A stretch of DNA of 64,000 bases from Neptuniibacter halophilus. Lineage in GTDB: Bacteria; Pseudomonadota; Gammaproteobacteria; Pseudomonadales; Balneatricaceae. A program made the translations under genes and the position numbers. Of the stretch, positions 18,911 through 28,049 are shown piece after piece; the first letter of the stretch is position 1; each line of letters begins with the position of its first letter. A model generated the notes under the pieces. The model was not told where the DNA came from and made no database searches. It saw only the letters and a list, made by a program, of their open reading frames with translations. Location of the stretch: NCBI RefSeq assembly GCF_030295765.1, contig NZ_AP027292.1:1-64000 (forward strand), written 5' to 3'.

Positions 18911-18986
18911 AATAAAAAGATTATATTCCCTCAAAAGGTTACCCCTGCCTAATGGTTAGCAAAGGGGCATCCTCTCTGTTTACTAT

Positions 18987-20852
18987 CTATCGCTTTTGAG
19001 CATGGCTATTAATAATCTCACCTTTTTGATTTTCATTTAATAGTCCATCTTCTACTTGGGAATTAATCTCATGAGCAATACATTTCAGATACTGGCCGTG
19101 GTTTTTATATTCGACTTCCGCAGGGCAATTAAGGTCTAATCGCTGATCGCTACTACAACCGTTACTATCCACGGTAGAACTCAAGATGGTATAAGGACAG
19201 TTATCATTTTCACCAATAACCTTATCCCCATCTGCATCTTCGTCACAAACATCACCTACAGAATCACCATCCCAATCCTCTTGGCCACTATTTGAATTCA
19301 CAGGACAGTTATCTTCATCGTCCGGTGTTCCATCCTGATCAGTATCCAAAATCGCAGGCTCCATAATCGCAAAAATGGAAAAGCTATCCGTGGTACCACA
19401 AATAATATTATTTGTGGTATCAGGGGAATCAACATTAGTTATATCTTCCCAAGAACACTGATTATTAGAATCGCATTCGAAATGGAGAATTTTCAGATCT
19501 GTTTCGTTTACAGATGGCTCATCATACGAAAAACACATTTCTGCTGATGTAAATTCAGCAGAACTACGTAGATCAAAGAACTGAAAATCTCCAGAGCTTG
19601 AGGCTAATTTGAATCCGTATGGTGGGGTAGGACCATCAGACACAGTATTAAATGTGACTTCACCTTCAGAGGTAATTTCATCAAATACAATTGCAGCGAT
19701 AGTCTCTCCGGAATCATTATCGAATGACGTCTCGACATTGGCCCCAACTCCGGCAGCAACAGGAACCCCCAAAGTAAAATTAAATGGGATAGCTGTAGTA
19801 TTGCCCAAGGTATCAATAACTGATATTGAGGCTCGCCTGCTGTATTCACCAGGCTCTCCCCTCAACACTATGCTGATAGGATTAGAAGCTTCACCTGATT
19901 GAGCTGTGTATTTGTAATATATTGACTGCTTAGACGATACATCCTTACCGGAAATAATAATTTGCTGAATCCCTACCGGCTGGTTATTTTGATCAGTAGA
20001 AGATAAACCAAGTTCATTTAAGTCAATTACGACCTCAGTTTCTGATGTATTTATTGCAACCTCGGGCATGTAATCAACCTGATTTTGCAAATCAGGATTT
20101 AACGGCAAGTGGTAGTCTCGTGCCCCAAAAGTAACTGGGTTCGTTGCTCCAGCATCGGTTACAGGGTATGGAAATGACTTGCTATAAACCCAATGATAAT
20201 TGCTATATATCTCCCCTATAGAAGCACTTTTTAAAAATCCGGCTTTATCTGTAGGCAGAACCGCAAAGTATTCATCATAGTCATTAAGCTTACTGGTAGC
20301 GGTATCAAATATGTTTTCTCGTGGGTAAGAATAGGATGGACCTTCTTCATAAGTCACAATACCCACCGAAGTAAAAAAACCGGGGTTATATCTGAAGTCA
20401 TTCGCACTCCAGAGTCCCGTATAACGAATTTGCCCTGTTATAGCGCTGACCCCTTTATGAAAATTAACTACTCCATTTTCTCCGTCAAGAATAAAAAGTT
20501 CATCCCAAAGGTATTGTTGTCCTCCTTGTGTAAACGTGGTTGATGTTTCTGCGGGCAGTGAGTCATGCCAAAAATCTGCTGTAACATTAATCCTGTAATT
20601 TGAGGACGGTAAGTTGATAAAATTGTAGGGAGTGATTCCGGTTCGATAACCTCCATCTTGAAAATATCGGTAGACATAAGGGCTTCTACCCTGAAGCTCT
20701 ACAGAATATTTTCTCCCTACGGGATTACCCATCCATATATCAACACCTTCCAGACTCAGGTTTCCTGAGATACTGGCCGTACTAGCTGATACCGACAGAG
20801 GCATCAAAGCCGCTACAATAAGCCAATATTTGTTGTTTTTTAAGCTCTTCAT
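18987..20852 (-). CDS. Secreted protein with C-terminal thrombospondin type 3 (calcium) repeats
   Basis: This 621-residue protein was not recognised as a named family. A signal peptide ([18 protein letters not shown]) is followed by ~480 residues of beta-rich, Tyr/Ser-rich sequence. Asp-rich TSP3-type repeats follow at about 520-590: [33 protein letters not shown] and ENDNCP. The Asp spacing predicts calcium binding on an extracellular or outer-membrane-associated protein. The start at 20852 is supported by AAGGG; an in-frame ATG 75 bases upstream would mask the signal peptide. Base composition is visibly more AT-rich than its neighbours, suggesting acquisition from elsewhere. A terminator follows. 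Confidence 0.7.
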   Translation of the reverse strand: MKSLKNNKYWLIVAALMPLSVSASTASISGNLSLEGVDIWMGNPVGRKYSVELQGRSPYVYRYFQDGGYRTGITPYNFINLPSSNYRINVTADFWHDSLPAETSTTFTQGGQQYLWDELFILDGENGVVNFHKGVSAITGQIRYTGLWSANDFRYNPGFFTSVGIVTYEEGPSYSYPRENIFDTATSKLNDYDEYFAVLPTDKAGFLKSASIGEIYSNYHWVYSKSFPYPVTDAGATNPVTFGARDYHLPLNPDLQNQVDYMPEVAINTSETEVVIDLNELGLSSTDQNNQPVGIQQIIISGKDVSSKQSIYYKYTAQSGEASNPISIVLRGEPGEYSRRASISVIDTLGNTTAIPFNFTLGVPVAAGVGANVETSFDNDSGETIAAIVFDEITSEGEVTFNTVSDGPTPPYGFKLASSSGDFQFFDLRSSAEFTSAEMCFSYDEPSVNETDLKILHFECDSNNQCSWEDITNVDSPDTTNNIICGTTDSFSIFAIMEPAILDTDQDGTPDDEDNCPVNSNSGQEDWDGDSVGDVCDEDADGDKVIGENDNCPYTILSSTVDSNGCSSDQRLDLNCPAEVEYKNHGQYLKCIAHEINSQVEDGLLNENQKGEIINSHAQKR

Positions 20853-21158
20853 TTCTATACCCTTTCTCGTCACTGATTTGAGATATAGAGGCACTGCGGA
20901 TACAGGTCTTTTAGCAAAAATTGCCATGGCTCGGCCTCAAGCCATAAAAATGGCAAGAAGAAATGAAGGCACTTTAGCCGTTGCCTACCCCCTTCCCAAT
21001 AGAAAAAAGACTAGACTGCTGATGGATTTTTAGCCACTTCCGCTCAGATACTAAACGGATAAATCCGAGGCCGTTAAATTGTATTCACTTTGGGAACTGA
21101 GTTGACTTATGAATTGATTATGATCGGCTTGTGGAATCCCATCGATACCGGGAATACA
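20853..21158. other. Intergenic region upstream of the TSP3-repeat gene
   Basis: This 306-bp, AT-rich gap should contain the promoter of the minus-strand gene to its left. Only short frames without ribosome sites are present. No RNA gene, repeat or insertion-sequence end was recognised. Confidence 0.4.
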
Positions 21159-21521
21159 TCAAATGACAGAATCCTTTTCCCCACGGAACGCCCGGTACCA
21201 GCCCCCGGTCAGGACATATTTCGGGAAGGTGTAGAGCTGTTCCAGCAGGATACGAATTAAGGCATTGGAGATGCCGGTAAACGGGGCCGCCGGTTCGGAT
21301 TCCCGCGAGTGGCCGAAGCCCTGCGCAGCAAACGCGATGCCCATCATCAGCAATGAGAGTACTAAACCAAAAGGCTTGAGCAGTACAAGCGAGCTCAGCA
21401 GTAACAGAAATCCGTAAATAAACACCGGCACAAAAACAATATGAATCAGTAAGTTAACACGTGACTTATGAAACTTATGATAAACCTGCCACTGCTTAAC
21501 CCGATACTCGCTGATCTTCAT
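21159..21521 (-). CDS. Small Mpo1-like (DUF962-type) membrane protein
   Basis: This 120-residue protein has an N-terminal cytosolic segment with FHKSRVNLLIHIVFVPVFIYG, two or more hydrophobic helices (about 25-75), and FGHSRESEPAAPFTG (about 78-92). The N-x3-H plus G-H-x3-E-PA pattern recalls the DUF962/Mpo1-like family (yeast Mpo1 is an iron-dependent fatty-acid dioxygenase), but similarity is judged by eye. AGGGAG precedes the ATG at 21521, which is preferred to the upstream ATG at 21542. Confidence 0.65.
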   Translation of the reverse strand: MKISEYRVKQWQVYHKFHKSRVNLLIHIVFVPVFIYGFLLLLSSLVLLKPFGLVLSLLMMGIAFAAQGFGHSRESEPAAPFTGISNALIRILLEQLYTFPKYVLTGGWYRAFRGEKDSVI

Positions 21522-21620
21522 TTTTTCTCCCTGATCCGCCATCTAGAATCCCTTTTATTATGTCGTTTCTAACCCCAAATTACCGGATCTTTATATCAGA
21601 TAGCTTTTTGGGCGAGACGC

Positions 21621-22028
21621 TTAATGTTCATCCCCGCTGTAGATCCACATGGATCGGGTCTGACCTGCAGGTGAAAAGCCCATTCGCTGGTAGAAAGCCA
21701 CCGCATCACCATCTGCGGTCAGCATCTGCTGATGAAAACCTTCATAGCATTGCAACAGTTGCTGCATCATCTGCCTGCCAATACCGCGGCCCTGAAAATC
21801 GGGGTGCACCAGCATATGCGGGTAATACACCACCAGATGACCATCGGATATCGCATTACCAATACCGATCAGACGCCCCGATTCCCGCGCTGTTACCAGC
21901 CGGTCTGATCCTCTCAGTGCGGGCAGCAGTTTCTCCGGTTTTTCGGCAGAGGACCAGCCGTTAGCACGATAAAGTGCGACCACTTCGGCTTCCTGAATCT
22001 GATCATTAAGTGATATCACCAGCGCCAT
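21621..22028 (-). CDS. GNAT-family N-acetyltransferase
   Basis: This 135-residue single-domain GNAT protein has the acetyl-CoA-binding motif A at VHPDFQGRGIGRQMM (Q/R-x-x-G-x-G/A form) and a C-terminal DAVAFYQRMGFSP motif B. The acceptor substrate is not predictable. The gene stands alone between small hypothetical genes. Confidence 0.9.
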   Translation of the reverse strand: MALVISLNDQIQEAEVVALYRANGWSSAEKPEKLLPALRGSDRLVTARESGRLIGIGNAISDGHLVVYYPHMLVHPDFQGRGIGRQMMQQLLQCYEGFHQQMLTADGDAVAFYQRMGFSPAGQTRSMWIYSGDEH

Positions 22029-22083
22029 GGCTGCTAAGTCTCCCTGTTGGTATCAATGCTGAGCATAAAGCGCCGCCGTCGAA

Positions 22084-22413
22084 TCAGTGTCCGATCAGGT
22101 AAGCTTCCATCCATTCGTAAATAAGCCCGGTAGTTAGCTGCTGATCCGGCAGGGTTTTAAACTCTCCCTCCGGGTCTTTATCCATCCAGGCGAACTGGTA
22201 GCTGATGGTTTCCGGCTGCTGGTCGTGCAGAATCAGGATAATACGCCGCTGATTCTTTGGGTTATCAATGGTCATCGCATCGGCGGGGATTCCCTGGCTG
22301 CGCATACTCTGACTGACGCCAACCCGTGGCTCCATCTCTGAATATGCGTTCTGAATCGCAGCGTGGGCTTCACTTGCCCGCTGCCAGATCTGCTCCAAAC
22401 GTTGGTTAACCAT
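22084..22413 (-). CDS. Hypothetical small cytoplasmic protein
   Basis: This frame encodes 109 residues from the ATG at 22413 (MVNQRLEQIWQRASEAHAAI). The longer open frame upstream is the shadow of the divergent MgtC/DUF4010 gene and is not used. No family was recognised. The protein is soluble, with a helical start, a short beta-like centre (RRIILILHDQQPETISYQF) and an acidic C-terminal half. It is divergent from the gene at 22493 with 79 bp between them. Confidence 0.6.
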   Translation of the reverse strand: MVNQRLEQIWQRASEAHAAIQNAYSEMEPRVGVSQSMRSQGIPADAMTIDNPKNQRRIILILHDQQPETISYQFAWMDKDPEGEFKTLPDQQLTTGLIYEWMEAYLIGH

Positions 22414-22492
22414 ATTTATCGAAACAACTCCGGATAAAAATTTCTGCTGACTGAACTGGCGGAAGCGGATTCCATGTTTCACTATTAACTGT

Positions 22493-23764
22493 ATGGAAAC
22501 CAATACCTTAACTATAGGCACCGAACAATTCTGGCTGCTGCTGATCTCCCTGGCACTGGGCCTGATCATTGGCATAGAACGCGGCTGGTCACAGCGCCAT
22601 GAGATCGCTGGTAGCCGGGTCGCCGGAATACGCACCTTCGCACTCACCGGTTTGTTCGGCGGCCTCTGCGCCACACTGGCTCAGCAGTATACCCCATGGC
22701 TGCCGGGATTTGGCCTGCTGGCGCTGATCATCATTATGGCTGTGGCCTTCTATATCAGCCATCGCCATGGCGGGGATGTCAGCATCACCGGGGTGATTGG
22801 CTTACTGATCACTTATCTTCTGGGCGCTGTTGCGGTCTCGGGGCAACCTGCTATTGCCGCTGCCGCCGCGGTGATCACGGCTTTGATTCTCGACAGCAAA
22901 CCCGAACTGCACGGTGCCCTGCAACGCCTGCAGGAGTATGAACTGGATGCGGGGCTGCGATTACTGCTGATCTCCATTGTGATGCTGCCGCTGTTACCTG
23001 ATCAGGGTTTCGGCCCCTGGCAGGCGATCAATCCCTATGAGATCTGGTGGATGGTGGTGCTGATCGCATCGATCTCTTTTGTCGGTTATTTTGCTATCCG
23101 TATTGGCGGTCCCCGGCGCGGTATTCTGTTTACCTCGGTATTTGCCGGGCTGAGTTCTTCCACCGCACTGACCCTGCAATTTTCCCAGCTTTCGAAAAGC
23201 AGCCACTCCCTGAGCCACCTGTTATCCAGTGGCATTCTGTTCAGTTGTGGCACGATGTTTCCGCGCATTCTGCTGGTGCTACTGATTCTCAATCCGCCAC
23301 TGGCAGAGGCGCTGGCCCCGGTCTTGCTGGTGATGATGCTGGGGTTTTATCTGCCGGCGCTCTGGCTCTGGCGACAACAACACGATGGCGACGGGTCACC
23401 GATGAGTGAAAACCGCAACCCGCTGGCCCTGAGTGCAGCGCTGTTTTTTGGCTTTCTGCTGATGCTGATTATGCTGCTGTCGCAGGCGTTGTCTGAGTGG
23501 TTTGGCGACACCGGGGTATTGCTCCTCAGCGGGCTTTCCGGTCTGTCGGATGTGGACCCGATCACCCTGACACTGGGCCGGCAGAGCCCGGCTCAGATCA
23601 CGCCTCAGGTCGCTATGCTCGGTATCTATATCGCAGCCAGCGCGAACAGTCTGGTGAAGATGCTGATGGTCATCACCATTGCTCATCCGGATCTGGCAAA
23701 ACAGACCGCACCGGCCATGCTTACGGGCATCGGGCTCGGCGCGGCGATGATGTATTTCAGCTAG
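22493..23764 (+). CDS. MgtC/SapB-domain plus DUF4010 membrane protein
   Basis: This 423-residue multi-pass membrane protein starts with an MgtC/SapB-like block (ALGLIIGIERGW, then RVAGIRTFALTGLFGGL) and continues with a DUF4010 region rich in helices (about 180-420). Family members are often annotated as MgtC-type transporters or regulators, but no transported ion is established. It stands alone and is convergent with the GGDEF/EAL gene. Confidence 0.85.
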   Translation: METNTLTIGTEQFWLLLISLALGLIIGIERGWSQRHEIAGSRVAGIRTFALTGLFGGLCATLAQQYTPWLPGFGLLALIIIMAVAFYISHRHGGDVSITGVIGLLITYLLGAVAVSGQPAIAAAAAVITALILDSKPELHGALQRLQEYELDAGLRLLLISIVMLPLLPDQGFGPWQAINPYEIWWMVVLIASISFVGYFAIRIGGPRRGILFTSVFAGLSSSTALTLQFSQLSKSSHSLSHLLSSGILFSCGTMFPRILLVLLILNPPLAEALAPVLLVMMLGFYLPALWLWRQQHDGDGSPMSENRNPLALSAALFFGFLLMLIMLLSQALSEWFGDTGVLLLSGLSGLSDVDPITLTLGRQSPAQITPQVAMLGIYIAASANSLVKMLMVITIAHPDLAKQTAPAMLTGIGLGAAMMYFS

Positions 23765-23784
23765 TGAGCCCGGCGTGCAGCGTG

Positions 23785-26217
23785 TCAGGCTTTAGTCTGC
23801 TCCAGAGTGAGCTTTTCCGTCAGCAGGTCTGCTGATATCGGACGTGCGAACAAATATCCCTGAAAGCTGAAGCACCCCAGTTGTTGCAGGGCTTCGCGTT
23901 CATCTACCGTCTCTACGCCCTCGGCGATGACCACCAGATTCAGGCGTTCTGCTGTGGTAATAATGACCTGAACAATGGCCGCCTGTTCAGTATCGGTGCG
24001 CAGGCCGGTAACAAAAGAGCGGTCAATTTTCAGTACGTCCAATGGCAGATGACGCAGGTATTTCAACGAAGAGTAGCCGGTTCCAAAATCATCGATCGCA
24101 AAATGAACCCCTTTCTGTTTCAGCAGTTTCATTTTCTGACAGGCCACGTCGAAGTTATTCAGCAGCATGTTCTCGGTGATCTCCAGCTCGAGCATACTGC
24201 CGGGCAGTTGGTAGAGTTTGAGCAGTTCCGTTACCCGATCAACAAAATCCACCTGCATAAACTGCATCGGGCTGATATTAACCGCCAGCCGCTGGAAGGT
24301 TTCCGGCAGGCCCTGTTCACGCCAGCAGCAAAGCTGGCGAAAAGCGCGGTCGAGCACCCAGTTACCAATGTCGAGAATCTGGCCACTGTCCTCGGCTACC
24401 TGAATAAACTCCCCGGGAAGTACCATCCCCCTTTCGGGATGGTTCCAGCGAATCAGCACCTCAGCCCCGATCATCTGTTCACGGCTGTTGTACTGAGGCT
24501 GATACCAGAGTTCCAGCTCGTCATTATCCAGCGCCTGATGCAATCCCTTTTCAACCTGCAGGCGCTGCTGTGCAGTGGTCTGCATCTCGGGATCGTAAAA
24601 CTGAAAACCGTTGCGCCCCATTGCCTTGACCCGGTACAACGCCGTATCCGCCTGACGCAGTACATCCATCTGATCTGCGCCGCTGTGGGGGAACAGGCTG
24701 ATCCCCACACTGGCACTGCAGTAAAGGACATGGCCGTCAATCTCGAACGGGATCTGCATCTGCTGTACCAGTTCGGAGGCCAGATTAGCGGCCGCCTCCG
24801 CACAGGACTCCCGGGTGTTGTCAATTTCAGGAACCAGCATGACAAATTCATCCCCACCGAACCGGGAACAGGTGGCCTCATTGGGGAGTGTGTGACGCAC
24901 CCGGCTGGCAATGGCGCAGAGTAACTGATCCCCAACGGTATGACCGAGGGAGTCGTTGATTGTCTTAAAGCGATCCAGATCCATATACAACACTGCGCCG
25001 AGATTACCTTTGGCCCGGTGCAGTTCAATGGCGGAGTTAAGTCGATCCGTAAACAGGCGGCGGTTCGGTAACCGGGTCAGCGTATCGAAAAATGCCAGTT
25101 CATGGATCCGCATCTCAGCTTCTTTGCGCAGCGTAATGTCACGGGCGATGATCAGCACATACTGCTGTTCCTGTTGCTCGAGTCGAATTCCCCGCGCCTC
25201 GATCGGAAACAGATCCCCTTTAGCCCGGCGTTGCCGGTCTTCAAAAGTCACCGCTTCACGGCTGTCCATAGAATCAAACAGGGACTGGTATTCAGATTGC
25301 GATCGTATCTCACTGAACTTAGCCAGGTTACTGCCCAGTAACGCCCCCTGTGCATACCCAAGACTGTCTGCTGCCTGATGATTGAGCCTCACGATGGTGC
25401 CATCCAGCTCACAGAGAAACATCGCATCACCGGCGTTTTCCATCAGAGAACGGGAGAACTGCTCACTACGGGAAAGCTGTGCAACTGACTCACTCAGCCG
25501 GTCAGTTGCCTCCTGTCGCTCCTGCCACAGATGTCCAATACTGTTCACCAGATCGCCGAGCTCATCCCGTTGTGTGTAGGGTAGTTTGCCTAACTCGCCC
25601 TCACCGAGTTGCTCCACCCAACGGGCGATACGCAAAATCGGACGGGACAGGTAGTGATAAAACAAAAACAGCAGTGTCAGCGCCAGCAGCAGTACATTGA
25701 ACAAACCAATGGCCAGCCCGTCAATCGCGCGCTTGCCCACTTCACTGGCAATAAACGGCGTGTCTATGTCGATGACCAGTCGTGAGCTGTGATCTTCCAC
25801 ATATCCCACCCCCTCCAGCCGCAGAGGTTGCTCAATATGGCTTTCGAAGTTGAGCAGATAACCCACCAGCTCACCACTGAAAACAGATCTGATCTCCTGA
25901 CTTGGACTACGTTTACTCGCCGCCAGCGGGTCACCGAAGTCATCCATTACCACAGCAGAATAGATCGCCGGGTGGCTGATCAACGCATCGGTAACCTCCC
26001 GGCCCATATTCCTGTCGAGCAGATAAACAGCCCGTGCCGCTGTATCCCGGTGCAGCTCTACCACCTGAGCAATACTGGCCGCAGCGCTGTCCTGCTGATG
26101 CCTCAGATCGAGATAGATCTCTACTGCCTTGGTACAGAAACCAATCACCACGGAGATCAGGACCACCGCCACCGCCTGCCGGAAAGCCAGTCGATGACGG
26201 AGATGAATTAACGACAT
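23785..26217 (-). CDS. Membrane diguanylate cyclase/phosphodiesterase (PAS-GGDEF-EAL)
   Basis: This 810-residue protein has an N-terminal helix (~12-33), a periplasmic sensor segment, a second helix (~165-190), HAMP (about 190-245), PAS (about 260-375), GGDEF with intact active site RFGGDEF (D456), and EAL. The EAL signature reads E586-V-L in AEVLIRW, a tolerated variant that keeps the catalytic Glu, and DDFGTGYSSLKYL is intact. It could both make and break cyclic-di-GMP. The solute-binding protein gene lies just upstream (24 bp) on the same strand and may supply its sensory input. Confidence 0.93.
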   Translation of the reverse strand: MSLIHLRHRLAFRQAVAVVLISVVIGFCTKAVEIYLDLRHQQDSAAASIAQVVELHRDTAARAVYLLDRNMGREVTDALISHPAIYSAVVMDDFGDPLAASKRSPSQEIRSVFSGELVGYLLNFESHIEQPLRLEGVGYVEDHSSRLVIDIDTPFIASEVGKRAIDGLAIGLFNVLLLALTLLFLFYHYLSRPILRIARWVEQLGEGELGKLPYTQRDELGDLVNSIGHLWQERQEATDRLSESVAQLSRSEQFSRSLMENAGDAMFLCELDGTIVRLNHQAADSLGYAQGALLGSNLAKFSEIRSQSEYQSLFDSMDSREAVTFEDRQRRAKGDLFPIEARGIRLEQQEQQYVLIIARDITLRKEAEMRIHELAFFDTLTRLPNRRLFTDRLNSAIELHRAKGNLGAVLYMDLDRFKTINDSLGHTVGDQLLCAIASRVRHTLPNEATCSRFGGDEFVMLVPEIDNTRESCAEAAANLASELVQQMQIPFEIDGHVLYCSASVGISLFPHSGADQMDVLRQADTALYRVKAMGRNGFQFYDPEMQTTAQQRLQVEKGLHQALDNDELELWYQPQYNSREQMIGAEVLIRWNHPERGMVLPGEFIQVAEDSGQILDIGNWVLDRAFRQLCCWREQGLPETFQRLAVNISPMQFMQVDFVDRVTELLKLYQLPGSMLELEITENMLLNNFDVACQKMKLLKQKGVHFAIDDFGTGYSSLKYLRHLPLDVLKIDRSFVTGLRTDTEQAAIVQVIITTAERLNLVVIAEGVETVDEREALQQLGCFSFQGYLFARPISADLLTEKLTLEQTKA

Positions 26218-26241
26218 AACAACCGCCCGCAGGTGTCTGAA

Positions 26242-26985
26242 TCAGAGATAACGGTCATAGATACTCTGGAACTGGCCATTTTCCCTGATCATCTTCAGGC
26301 CGCGGTTGAACGTCTCCCGAAGTGACTCGGAACCGGGAAACTGCTTACTCAGACACAGATGAAAATCAGTGCTCTGCTTGTCGGTAAAGGTTTTCACCTT
26401 GATTTTGTCGGCCAGACCCATCTGCCGGGCCAGATAAAGTGTGGTCAGACGACCGCTGTAATAGATATCCAGATCCCTGAAAACCACCGCCCGTAAACTG
26501 CCCTCCGGGTCTGGCGTGGTGGTGTGTTCTATCCCTGCACGGGTCAGCTCTTTTTCGATACCCCAGCCTTCAACGGAGGTCACCGAGAATTTTTTCAGAT
26601 CCGCAAATACCTGCAGCTCGCTCAGGTCGGTTTCGGTGGCCGCAATGGCTACCTGAGTGGCCTCACTGGTCGGGTCCGAAAACAGAATAATCGCTTCCCG
26701 GTCGGGACGGCGCGAACAACTGAGCACCCCGGCTACCCTGCCGTGGGTGACATTTTTATAGATACGTTTCCAGGGCTCGGTTTTGATAATCGCATCGATA
26801 CCCACTGCCGCAAACGCCGCTTTTGTCACCTCAACATCAATACCGCTGATATTGCCGGCTTCATCAATAATCGTGTAAGGCGGGTAGTTGACGGTATAAA
26901 GTTCAACTTTGTCAGATTCAGCGCGCAGCAGGGTGCTGCATACGAGCAAACAGAAAATCAGTGTGATGCGGATCAGGTACAACAT
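26242..26985 (-). CDS. Periplasmic solute-binding protein (family 3-like)
   Basis: This 247-residue protein has a signal peptide (LIRITLIFCLLVCSTLLRAES) and the family-3 binding-protein pattern VNYPPYTIIDEAGNISGIDVE. No permease or ATPase lies nearby. Stand-alone members of this type often feed sensory proteins; the next gene, 24 bp on, is a membrane GGDEF/EAL protein with a periplasmic domain. A sensor-partner role is an inference. Confidence 0.85.
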   Translation of the reverse strand: MLYLIRITLIFCLLVCSTLLRAESDKVELYTVNYPPYTIIDEAGNISGIDVEVTKAAFAAVGIDAIIKTEPWKRIYKNVTHGRVAGVLSCSRRPDREAIILFSDPTSEATQVAIAATETDLSELQVFADLKKFSVTSVEGWGIEKELTRAGIEHTTTPDPEGSLRAVVFRDLDIYYSGRLTTLYLARQMGLADKIKVKTFTDKQSTDFHLCLSKQFPGSESLRETFNRGLKMIRENGQFQSIYDRYL

Positions 26986-27137
26986 ACCAAAACTCTCAGC
27001 CGGTTCCTGTAGGGATTATTACTTTAATTTAAACACAGATCAGTCAGTAGTTTAGACCAAAGCCCGCTGCAGATACCCTGTATTTCTCCTGTTACCCTAC
27101 AAATATTAAGGAGAATCACCAGCCTTGCCCCGATGCC

Positions 27138-28049
27138 CTATTCCCGGGCCAGCAAGCGCAACGCCACACCGGCTGCAGCCGTGCGGTTTTCGACACCCAG
27201 TTTTGGGAATATCTGCTCCAGATGTTTGTTCACTGTCCGTGGGCTCATCTGCAGAATTTCTGCCACCTCCCGGTTAGTTTTTCCGTTAGCAATCCAGTGC
27301 AGCACTTCGGATTCACGCTCCGTCACAGCCAGTTTGGCGCATAACAGCTCTGCCCCCTGAAGCCGTTGCCCGTCAATCAGGCGCAACAGCAGCTCACCGT
27401 TATCCTGCAGCGCCAGCCGTTTCAGCTCCAGAGGGTATTCCAGCCCCGATAGCTTTAACACCGGAGCCGGATCTTCATCTTGCGGCGCAAACCAGGACTC
27501 AACCTGCCGGGGCAGATGCTGCTCCAGCCAGCGTCGGTCAATACCCGCCTTAGCCAGCAGAGCATAGGCCTGAGGTGTTCCCCAGATCACCTCTCCCGCT
27601 CGGCTGAGGGTTAACAGATACTGACCGCTGCTATCGAGTGCTGTCTGGGCACTGGCAGCCTGACGTGCGTTATTCAGATGAACCCGCATCCGCGCCAGCA
27701 ACTCTGCAGGATTGATTGGCTTGGTAAGATAATCAACACCACCGGCTTCCAGCCCCTTTACCACATCCGCCGTATCCGTTAATCCGGTCATAAAGATGAC
27801 CGGAATCGATGCCATCTCCGGATCATCTTTCAGTAACCGACAGGTTTCAAAACCATCCATATTCGGCATGATGGCATCCAGCAGAATAATATCCGGGCGA
27901 ATTCTTTTAGAGATGGTCAGCGCCTGCCGCCCCTCCAACGCAACCAGTACATCCATACCCGCCTGTTCCAGCGCATCGTTGATCAGGCTGAGCGCATCGG
28001 GCGAATCATCGACAACCAGTACAATCTCGTTCGTCATCGCTGTATTCAT
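27138..28049 (-). CDS. LuxR/FixJ-type response regulator
   Basis: This 303-residue protein has a receiver domain at about 8-125 with phospho-acceptor D58 (LLDAIMPNMDG), the acidic pair in VVDDS and the conserved Lys in YLTKP. A ~110-residue linker follows, then a LuxR helix-turn-helix at about 238-298 (TERESEVLHWIANGKTNREV, SPRTVNKHLEQIFPKLGV). The ATG overlaps the stop of the permease-kinase gene by four bases, so the two form a two-component operon. It may bind dyad sites such as the one before urtA; that target is hypothetical. Confidence 0.93.
   Translation of the reverse strand: MNTAMTNEIVLVVDDSPDALSLINDALEQAGMDVLVALEGRQALTISKRIRPDIILLDAIMPNMDGFETCRLLKDDPEMASIPVIFMTGLTDTADVVKGLEAGGVDYLTKPINPAELLARMRVHLNNARQAASAQTALDSSGQYLLTLSRAGEVIWGTPQAYALLAKAGIDRRWLEQHLPRQVESWFAPQDEDPAPVLKLSGLEYPLELKRLALQDNGELLLRLIDGQRLQGAELLCAKLAVTERESEVLHWIANGKTNREVAEILQMSPRTVNKHLEQIFPKLGVENRTAAAGVALRLLARE

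Larger units (their letters stand above)
18662..18986. other. Intergenic region upstream of urtA: promoter, dyad and terminator, no gene
   Basis: This 325-bp gap holds the control region of the urt-ure block, a 24-bp near-perfect dyad at 18783-18806 and a rho-independent terminator at 18891-18910 that ends the gene entering from the right. No protein-coding frame or RNA gene was recognised. The strand composition becomes AT-rich towards the right. Confidence 0.6.

Noticed and set aside
20830..21033. Plus-strand frame overlapping the promoter of the TSP3-repeat gene, suspected transposase remnant
   Set aside because: No transposase motif or terminal inverted repeat was found, and the frame lies across a promoter region.
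22414..22674. Long minus-strand extension of the hypothetical gene at 22084
   Set aside because: It is the antisense shadow of the MgtC/DUF4010 gene and reads as Arg/Ser-rich noise.
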